Origin: Halopolyspora algeriensis
GTDB taxonomy: Bacteria > Actinomycetota > Actinomycetes > Mycobacteriales > Pseudonocardiaceae
Reading direction: 5' to 3'
Length of the DNA: 64,000 bases
Assembly (NCBI RefSeq): GCF_003337235.1
Contig: NZ_QPJC01000015.1
Span: 41,304 to 105,303, forward strand
Under the pieces are notes generated by a model, which was not told where the DNA came from, did not search any database, and saw only the letters and a program-made list of their open reading frames with translations. Of this stretch, positions 58,548-64,000 are shown one piece after another. Each line of letters opens with the position of its first letter. Position 1 is the stretch's first letter. The position numbers and the translations under genes are program-made.

Positions 58548-59798
58548 TCAGCGGTCGGGTCGACGCACACCACTGATGACAGCGCCGCTGCGCGGGCGAG
58601 CCGGGATGCGTCGCAGTGAGATCGTCAGGTCCTGCTCCGGGACCTCGTAGTCCAGCCGCGCCAGCCGCGGCACCAGGGCCTGCAGCAGCGCTTTGGTGAC
58701 ATCCTCGCCCGGGCACCGGTGCCCGGTGCTCGGATCGCCACCACCCTGCGGGATCAGCTCGTCGCGGCCGGGCGGCCGGTCGAGGAAGCGCCGCGGGTCG
58801 AAGGTATAGGGCTCGCTCCACTGATCGGCATCGTGGTGCTGTCCGTACACGTCGAGCAGCACGAGCGCGCCGGCGGGGATCGGCTCACCACGCCACGTCA
58901 GGTCCGTGACCGCTCGAGCCCCGAGGAACGGCGCGAACGGATAGAAGCGGCGGACCTCGTCGACGAACGCCTCCGCGTAGGCGGGATCGTCGGCGCGCAG
59001 CCGCTCCCGGTGTTGTGGCCAGCGATGCAGCGCGTGGGCGGCGAACGTGACGAACCAGCAGACCGCGACCGTGGGGCGCAGGACGTTGAGCAGTTCCACC
59101 GCGGCAGTGCGCGGGCTCAACAGTGCACCGTCGGCGTCGCGGTGCCACGTCACCACGTCGACCGCCGAGCCCGCCGGCACGGTGGTGGTGCCGTCGCGGA
59201 CCTCCTGCACCAGGTGTGCCAGCCAGGCTTCCCGGCGTCCGCGCGCCCGCCGGGCCCGCCAGTGACGCGGGCCCAGGGTGGCGAAACCGTCGACCAGGGC
59301 CACCAGGTCACGAGCCACCGGCGCCACGTCGGCCTCGTCCAGCGGGACACCGGCCCACCGGCACACTCCCTGGGCCAGCACCCGGCTCGCCTCGTCGAAC
59401 AGCACGACTTGCGGACGCTGCTCCCAGGAGGCGACCGCCTCGTCCCACGCCGCGACGACGTGATCCACCAGCGCGGCGATACCGGCGGGCTCCGTCAGCA
59501 GGGACATGAGCATGGCCTTGCGCACGCGGTGATCGTGCTCGTCGAGGGTGTGCACCGCCCCGTGGCCGAACAGCGTGCCCAGCACCGGCTCCGGGATGGC
59601 CGGGTGCCTGCGCACGTGGCTCTCGTCGTAGAAAAACCGCACCGCCTCCGGGCCACGCACACCCACCGCATGTTGGCCCATCACCCGGGCACGAACCACC
59701 CCGCCTGCCGCGCGGCGCCGGCGTCCGGGCAACCAGGCATAGCCCTCGGCCAGCATGGACAGAGTCCTGTCGAGAACGGGAACGCGCCGTGGATCCAT
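58548..59798 (-). CDS. CYP152-family P450 peroxygenase (OleT/BS-beta-like)
   Basis: 416 residues. The heme ligand is Cys362 in QGGGDPSTGHRCPGE, the extended loop typical of CYP152 enzymes. The I-helix acid/alcohol pair is replaced by Arg241-Pro242 (VLRPTVAV), which binds the fatty-acid carboxylate. RRFYPFAPFLGARA matches as well. His83 (LFGHGAVHTLDEHDH) sits where OleT of Jeotgalicoccus has His85 and the hydroxylases BS-beta and SP-alpha have Gln. These enzymes use H2O2 to hydroxylate fatty acids at alpha or beta carbons or decarboxylate them to terminal alkenes. No reductase is needed and none is adjacent. The His suggests, but does not prove, decarboxylation. Confidence 0.92.
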   Translation of the reverse strand: MDPRRVPVLDRTLSMLAEGYAWLPGRRRRAAGGVVRARVMGQHAVGVRGPEAVRFFYDESHVRRHPAIPEPVLGTLFGHGAVHTLDEHDHRVRKAMLMSLLTEPAGIAALVDHVVAAWDEAVASWEQRPQVVLFDEASRVLAQGVCRWAGVPLDEADVAPVARDLVALVDGFATLGPRHWRARRARGRREAWLAHLVQEVRDGTTTVPAGSAVDVVTWHRDADGALLSPRTAAVELLNVLRPTVAVCWFVTFAAHALHRWPQHRERLRADDPAYAEAFVDEVRRFYPFAPFLGARAVTDLTWRGEPIPAGALVLLDVYGQHHDADQWSEPYTFDPRRFLDRPPGRDELIPQGGGDPSTGHRCPGEDVTKALLQALVPRLARLDYEVPEQDLTISLRRIPARPRSGAVISGVRRPDR

Positions 59799-59942
59799 GC
59801 GCCCCGCATTGCCCCGGCCCGCTTCTGGTTAAACACCTTTCGAGGTTCTCTCACACCGTGGTGGCCCTTGCGAGCAACGAGAAACACCCCGTATCGCCAC
59901 AGCCCGCTCGGCTTCCCAGCACCTGATGCCCCACCGTGCGGG

Positions 59943-60383
59943 TCAGCTCGACGGCCGCTCGTCGAGGACGAACATGGTCTGGGTGCCGAGGACCTCGGGC
60001 ATCGCCTGCAGTTGTTCGAGTATCACGTCTCGCATCACCCGCGCGTCCCGGGCGCGCACGAGCAGCATGGCATCGTACTCGCCTGCGATCATCGCTGCCT
60101 GTTCGACCCCGGGCACGTTCGCGAGTCCCTCGGCGAATCCGTGCCACGACCGCTGCCGGAGTTTCACGGCGATGTAGGCGGCGATGGTGAAACCCAACCG
60201 TTCCGGGTGGACCACGGCTTGGAAGCCGACGATCACGCCCTCGTCCTGGAGCCGCTGGAGGCGCGTGTACGCGTTCGTCCGGGAGATGTGCAGGTCTTCG
60301 GCGAGCTTGCGCATCGACATCCGCCCATCGGCCTGCAACAGTTCCACGATCAGGCGGTCCGTGTCGTCGAGCCGGGCGGCCAT
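59943..60383 (-). CDS. Lrp/AsnC-family regulator (BkdR-like)
   Basis: 146 residues from the ATG at 60383. The helix-turn-helix is at about 5-55 (LDDTDRLIVELLQADGRMS; ISRTNAYTRLQRLQDEG), followed by the ligand-binding RAM domain. It is divergent from the 2-oxoacid dehydrogenase operon, as BkdR is from bkd genes in several bacteria, and probably controls it in response to branched-chain amino acids or keto acids. An excellent ribosome site AGGAGAGG precedes a TTG at 60425, which would add 14 residues coded by the A/T-rich dyad; the ATG gives the usual Lrp N-terminus. Both starts remain possible. Confidence 0.9.
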   Translation of the reverse strand: MAARLDDTDRLIVELLQADGRMSMRKLAEDLHISRTNAYTRLQRLQDEGVIVGFQAVVHPERLGFTIAAYIAVKLRQRSWHGFAEGLANVPGVEQAAMIAGEYDAMLLVRARDARVMRDVILEQLQAMPEVLGTQTMFVLDERPSS

Positions 60384-60410
60384 GTGTCCGGCGCCGGGAA
60401 CCTCATTACC

Positions 60411-60429
60411 CCAATTTTTTGACAATTGG
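60411..60429. promoter_or_regulatory. A/T-rich dyad in the lrp/E1-alpha control region
   Basis: CCAATT (60411-60416) and AATTGG (60424-60429) are inverted repeats spaced by seven bases, in the most A/T-rich stretch of the neighbourhood (AATTTTTTGACAATT). Lrp/AsnC proteins favour such A/T-rich dyads, so this is a likely autoregulatory site. Confidence 0.45.
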
Positions 60430-60500
60430 TCCTCTCCTTGTACCAAGGGGAAGCCGGTTGTCTCGATATTCGAGCTGAACCTGGACGATTGATGCGATAC

Positions 60501-60518
60501 TAACCGAACATTCGGTTA
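60501..60518. promoter_or_regulatory. Palindromic operator overlapping the E1-alpha start codon
   Basis: TAACCGAA-CA-TTCGGTTA is a perfect 18-bp palindrome whose last base is the A of the ATG at 60518. GATACT at 60496-60501, with a TG one base upstream, looks like an extended -10 box, placing transcription start within a few bases of the ATG. The message would be almost leaderless, and a protein bound here would block initiation directly. Confidence 0.55.
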
Positions 60519-61618
60519 TGACCGCGACTGAGTTGAATCCGCAGCAGCTGCTGCCGGGCGAGGCGCCGGTCCGGCTGGTCGACGAGTCCGGCACCCCGGT
60601 GCAGGCCGAGGGGTTCGAGCTGCCCGCCTCCGGTGTGCTGCGCGAGTTGCACCGGAGCATGGTGCTCGGGCGACGGTTCGATCGCCAGGCCACCGCGTTG
60701 ACCAAGCAGGGCCGCCTGGCCGTGTACCCGTCCTCGGCGGGCCAGGAGGCGTGCCAGGTCGGCGCCGTGCAGGCGCTGGGCGCCGGTGACTGGTTGTTTC
60801 CCACCTACCGCGACAGCGTCGCGCTGGTGACGCACGGCGTGCCTCCGGTGGAAGTGCTGGAGCTGCTGCGCGGCGGCTGGCACTGCGGGTACGACCCGTA
60901 CCGGTATCGCGCGGGACCGCAGTGCACCCCGCTTGCCACCAACGCGCTGCATGCCGTCGGACTGGCACACGCCGCCCGCCTGCGCGGCGAGGATGCCGCG
61001 GCACTGGTGTTCGTCGGCGATGGGGCGACCAGCGAGGGCGACGCGCACGAGGCGTTCAACTTCGCCGCGGTCTGGGGCGCGCCGGTGGTGTTTTTCGTGC
61101 AGAACAACCAGTGGGCGATCAGCGTGCCGCTGGACAAGCAGAGCAAGGCGCCGACCCTGGCGCACAAGGCCATCGGTTACGGCATGCCCGGCCACCACGT
61201 GGACGGCAACGACGCCGCGGCGGTGTACGCCGTGACCGCGCGGGCGCTGTCCGAAGCCCGCGCCGGAAACGGACCCTCCCTTGTGGAGGGACTGACCTAT
61301 CGCATGGACGCGCACACCAACGCCGACGACGCGACTCGCTATCGCCTCGGCGACGAGGTGGACCTCTGGCGCGAGCGCGACCCACTGGACCGTCTCGCCG
61401 CGCTGCTGCGCGAGTCCGGCCTGCTCGATGATGCCTCCGCCCATGCGGTCGACGAGGAGGCCGAAGGCCTCGCCGCGGACGTGCGCGCCCAACTCGGCAC
61501 CGACGTGCACCTGAACCCGGACGAGTTGTTCGCGCACGTCCACGCCGAACCGACCCGGCTGCGGGAGCAGGCCGACCTGCTCGCCGAGGAACTGCCTGCC
61601 GAGCAGGAGGAGATCTGA
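60518..61618 (+). CDS. bkdA: 2-oxoacid dehydrogenase E1 component, alpha subunit
   Basis: 366 residues. The thiamine-diphosphate motif is GDGATSEGDAHEAFNF with VVFFVQNNQW about 30 residues on; YPSSAGQEACQVGA and the RYRLGDEVDLWRERDP phosphorylation-loop-like segment are typical of the alpha subunit. With E1-beta it decarboxylates a 2-oxoacid and passes the acyl group to lipoyl-E2. The divergent Lrp regulator suggests branched-chain 2-oxoacids (Bkd), which supply starter units for branched fatty acids. Pyruvate (Pdh) is the alternative that sequence alone does not exclude. There is no ribosome site; the start coincides with a palindrome and the transcript is probably leaderless. Confidence 0.9.
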   Translation: MTATELNPQQLLPGEAPVRLVDESGTPVQAEGFELPASGVLRELHRSMVLGRRFDRQATALTKQGRLAVYPSSAGQEACQVGAVQALGAGDWLFPTYRDSVALVTHGVPPVEVLELLRGGWHCGYDPYRYRAGPQCTPLATNALHAVGLAHAARLRGEDAAALVFVGDGATSEGDAHEAFNFAAVWGAPVVFFVQNNQWAISVPLDKQSKAPTLAHKAIGYGMPGHHVDGNDAAAVYAVTARALSEARAGNGPSLVEGLTYRMDAHTNADDATRYRLGDEVDLWRERDPLDRLAALLRESGLLDDASAHAVDEEAEGLAADVRAQLGTDVHLNPDELFAHVHAEPTRLREQADLLAEELPAEQEEI

Positions 61619-61619
61619 C

Positions 61620-62606
61620 GTGGGACAGGTGACCATGGCGCAGGCGCTGAACACCGCGCTGCGCGATTCGCTGCGTGCCGACCCGAACGTGCTCGTCTTC
61701 GGGGAGGACGTGGGCGCGCTGGGCGGGGTCTTCAGGATCACCGAGGGCCTGGCCGCCGAGTTCGGTGAGCAGCGTTGCTTCGACTCCCCCCTGGCCGAGG
61801 CCGGGATCGTCGGCACCGCGGTCGGCATGGCCATGTACGGCTTCCGGCCCGTGGTCGAGATGCAGTTCGACGCGTTCGCCTACCCCGCCTTCGAGCAGAT
61901 CACCTCGCACGCGGCGAAACTGCGCAACCGCACGCGCGGCGCGGTCGAACTCCCGATGGTGATCCGGATTCCCTACGGCGGCGGGATCGGCGGCGTGGAG
62001 CACCACAGCGATTCCTCCGAGGCCTACTACACCCACACGCCCGGCCTGACCGTGGTGAGCCCGGCCACCCCCGCCGACGCCTACTCGATGCTGCAGGAAG
62101 CGATCACCGCTGCCGACCCGGTGGTGTTTTTGGAACCGAAGCGGCGGTACTGGACCAAGGCCGAGGTCGAGCTGCCCGCGGCCACCGAACCGATGCACCG
62201 CGCCGTGATCCGCCGGGCGGGCACGGACGTGACCCTGCTGGCCTACGGGCCGATGGTGGCCACCGCCATGGAGGCTGCGGAGGCGGCGCGCACCGAGGAG
62301 GGCCGGGATGTCGAGGTCGTCGACCTGCGCTCGCTGAGCCCGTTGGACGAGGACACCGTCTGCGCCTCCGTACGCAAGACCGGCCGCGCCGTCATCGTGC
62401 ACGAAGCCCCCGTGTTCGGCGGCTACGGCGCGGAGGTCGCCGCGACCATCAACCGGCGATGCTTCCACTACCTGGAAGCTCCCGTGGCCCGGGTCGGCGG
62501 CTTCGACATCCCCTACCCCTCGCCGAAGCTGGAGGAACACCACTTGCCACACACCGGGCGGATTCTGGACGCGATCGCGGAGCTGCAGTGGGAGGAGGAC
62601 CGGTGA
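61620..62606 (+). CDS. bkdB: 2-oxoacid dehydrogenase E1 component, beta subunit
   Basis: 328 residues starting at a GTG two bases after the E1-alpha stop, with GGAGAT upstream. VFGEDVGALGGVFRITEGL and FDSPLAEAGIVGTAVGMAMY are standard for the beta subunit, and VHEAPVFGGYGAEVAATI closes the C-terminal domain. It completes the thiamine-diphosphate site with E1-alpha and binds E2. It overlaps the E2 start by four bases (GTGA), so the three subunits are translationally linked. Confidence 0.93.
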   Translation: MGQVTMAQALNTALRDSLRADPNVLVFGEDVGALGGVFRITEGLAAEFGEQRCFDSPLAEAGIVGTAVGMAMYGFRPVVEMQFDAFAYPAFEQITSHAAKLRNRTRGAVELPMVIRIPYGGGIGGVEHHSDSSEAYYTHTPGLTVVSPATPADAYSMLQEAITAADPVVFLEPKRRYWTKAEVELPAATEPMHRAVIRRAGTDVTLLAYGPMVATAMEAAEAARTEEGRDVEVVDLRSLSPLDEDTVCASVRKTGRAVIVHEAPVFGGYGAEVAATINRRCFHYLEAPVARVGGFDIPYPSPKLEEHHLPHTGRILDAIAELQWEEDR

Positions 62607-63871
62607 GCGCGCACGAGTTCCGGCTGCCCGACCTCGGCGAGGGGCTCACCGAGGCGGAGATCGTGCGATGGCTGGTCGAGACCGGCCAGACCGTCGAGGT
62701 GGACCAGCCGGTGGTCGAGGTGGAAACCGCGAAGGCTTCCGTGGAGGTTCCCACACCGCACGGTGGCACGATCACCGCGCTGCACGGCGCTGCCGGGGAG
62801 GTCATCGCGGTGGGCGCACCGCTGCTCTCCGTCGAGGACGGCGGCGACGAGACCGCGGAGGCGGCGTTCGACGAACCCGGTGTAGCGGCGCCGGAATCCG
62901 GCTCGGGAAACGTGCTCGTCGGCTACGGCACCGGCAACGACCGGAAACGGCACAGCCGCCGCCGGCGGCAGACCCCGGTCGCGACGCAGGAACCCGAGCG
63001 GGCACAGCCATCCCGGCCGGCGGTGATCTCGCCGGTGGTGCGCAAGCTGGCCCGTGACAACGGCATCGATCCGGCCACGCTCACCGGTTCGGGCAAGGAC
63101 GGCCTCATCCTGCGCTCGGACGTGCAGGCGGCGATCGGCGCGGCCACAGCACCGACCACGTTCACCCCGGACCGCAGCGAGCCCGAACGCATCCCCCTGA
63201 CCGGTGTTCGCGGAGCGATCGCCGAGCAGCTTTCCCGCTCCCGGCGGGAAATTCCCGAAGCCACCGTCTGGGTGGATGTCGACGCCACCGAGCTGTTGCG
63301 CGTCCGCGCGGAGATCAACGCGGCCGACGCGCAGCAACCCGTGAGCGTGCTCGCCCTGCTGGCCCGGTTCTGCGTACTCGGCCTGCAGCGCTACCCCGCG
63401 CTGAACTCCACCGTGGACACCGATCGTTCCGAGGTGCTCGTGCACCCGGCCGTGCACCTCGGTGTCGCCGCGCAGACCCCGCGCGGACTGCTCGTGCCGG
63501 TGATTCGCGACGCAGGCAGGCACAGCAGCCGGCATCTGGCGGCGGAACTGAACAGGACGACCACGGCCGCACGCGAGGGGACGCTGTCACCGTCGGATCT
63601 GACCGGCGGCACGTTCACGGTCAACAACTACGGCGTGTTCGGTGTGGACGGATCCGCAGCGATCATCAATCATCCGGAGGCCGCCATCCTGGGCATGGGC
63701 CGGATCACGGACCGGCCGTGGGCGGTCGACGGTGAGCTCGCCCTCCGCAAGATCACCCAGCTCACCCTCGCCTTCGACCACCGGGTGTGCGACGGCGAAA
63801 CCGCCGGTGGCTTCCTGCGCTTCGTCGCCGACTGCGTCGAGCGGCCGACGGCGCTGCTGGGCGATCTGTGA
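62603..63871 (+). CDS. bkdC: 2-oxoacid dehydrogenase E2 (dihydrolipoamide acyltransferase)
   Basis: 422 residues from the GTG at 62603 behind GGAGGAGG. Domains in order: one lipoyl domain (1-80, lipoyl Lys in VEVETAKASVEV), a basic linker (RKRHSRRRRQT), an E3/E1-binding domain at about 140-175 (ISPVVRKLARDNGIDPATL) and the acyltransferase domain with the catalytic AFDHRVCDGETAGGF near the end. It transfers the acyl group to CoA. No E3 gene follows in the window, so the shared lipoamide dehydrogenase must be elsewhere. A strong hairpin lies about 95 bp after the stop. Confidence 0.93.
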   Translation: MSAHEFRLPDLGEGLTEAEIVRWLVETGQTVEVDQPVVEVETAKASVEVPTPHGGTITALHGAAGEVIAVGAPLLSVEDGGDETAEAAFDEPGVAAPESGSGNVLVGYGTGNDRKRHSRRRRQTPVATQEPERAQPSRPAVISPVVRKLARDNGIDPATLTGSGKDGLILRSDVQAAIGAATAPTTFTPDRSEPERIPLTGVRGAIAEQLSRSRREIPEATVWVDVDATELLRVRAEINAADAQQPVSVLALLARFCVLGLQRYPALNSTVDTDRSEVLVHPAVHLGVAAQTPRGLLVPVIRDAGRHSSRHLAAELNRTTTAAREGTLSPSDLTGGTFTVNNYGVFGVDGSAAIINHPEAAILGMGRITDRPWAVDGELALRKITQLTLAFDHRVCDGETAGGFLRFVADCVERPTALLGDL

Positions 63872-63912
63872 CCGGGAGCTTCCGGGCACCGGCGATCGCG
63901 AGCAGGCCGCCC

Positions 63913-63964
63913 GTGATTGGTTGGTGCGGTTGTTGAGGTGGTGGTGTTGGTTGGGGGTTGTGTT
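63913..63964 (+). repeat. G/T-only tract downstream of E2
   Basis: Between the E2 stop and the hairpin the plus strand is almost purely G and T, with many GGT/GTT repeats (for example GGTGGTGGTGTTGGTTGGGGG). Such strand-skewed tracts can form unusual DNA structures or G-quadruplex-like RNA. The region is not coding. Confidence 0.5.
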
Positions 63965-63993
63965 GCCGGTGGCGGTTGGGGGCCGCCACCGGC
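63965..63993 (+). terminator. Strong hairpin after the 2-oxoacid dehydrogenase operon
   Basis: GCCGGTGGCGG (63965-63975) pairs perfectly with CCGCCACCGGC (63983-63993), 11 bp, around a TTGGGGG loop. There is no T-run. It lies 94 bp after the E2 stop and is the likely end of the bkd-type transcript; it could also serve a convergent gene beyond the window. Confidence 0.65.
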
Positions 63994-64000
63994 GTTCCCG

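Overview
The window is G+C-rich throughout, with strong G/C preference at third codon positions, GTG and TTG starts, GGAGG-type ribosome sites, DrrAB-type ABC transporters and a conservon (CvnABCD) operon. This points to a filamentous actinomycete, plausibly of the Pseudonocardiales; the family-level placement is inference. It is a catabolic and accessory region rather than a core chromosomal one. No tRNA, rRNA, transposase or CRISPR array was found.

Layout. (1) 1-619: the 5' part of a DUF2397 gene, the JetA component of a type III Wadjet anti-plasmid system, running off the left edge. (2) 0.9-9 kb: a catabolic locus with a PDR-type reductase, a CYP199A-like P450, an MFS porter, an IclR regulator, a metallo-hydrolase, an aldehyde dehydrogenase and an SDR; it fits oxidation and O-demethylation of methoxy-aromatics. 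(3) 9.1-11.3 kb: fused anthranilate synthase behind a complete Trp-codon attenuator. (4) 11.4-16.4 kb: a TetR regulator and an SDR/serine hydrolase/self-sufficient P450 (CYP116B-like) operon. (5) 16.5-18.8 kb: a divergent acyl-CoA dehydrogenase and an IpdF-like SDR around a KstR2-like operator. (6) 18.8-23.3 kb: a beta-decarboxylating dehydrogenase, two VOC proteins, a monomeric PheRS-like paralogue with a structured leader, and a GNAT.

(7) 23.4-31 kb: the most unusual system. A five-gene operon encodes a class III CoA-transferase, a citrate-synthase-like lyase, LigB and LigA extradiol dioxygenase subunits and a MetE-core protein. Beside it lie an amidohydrolase/DoxX pair and an IclR (PcaR-like) regulator. 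Arrays of the same half-site (GTCCG/CGGAC) precede the CoA-transferase and DoxX genes, and one palindrome precedes the regulator. (8) 31-44 kb: a secreted esterase, two very small genes, a DUF4352 protein, an enoyl-CoA hydratase and acyl-CoA ligase pair, hydrolases, a DrrAB exporter with a MerR-like promoter, and an acyl-CoA dehydrogenase lacking the usual catalytic base. (9) 44.4-48 kb: a conservon operon with a GAF protein. (10) 48-51.5 kb: a luciferase-like oxidoreductase and a second drug-type ABC exporter.

(11) 51.8-58.5 kb: intact genes (phosphoesterase, VOC, lipoate-ligase family, GAF regulator, flavin monooxygenase) mixed with decay: a partial duplication of the phosphoesterase gene, an alcohol dehydrogenase remnant and an SDR remnant with a large internal deletion. 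(12) 58.5-59.8 kb: a CYP152 peroxygenase with the OleT-type histidine. (13) 59.9-64 kb: an Lrp/AsnC regulator divergent from a 2-oxoacid dehydrogenase operon (E1-alpha, E1-beta, E2), followed by a strong hairpin at the right edge.
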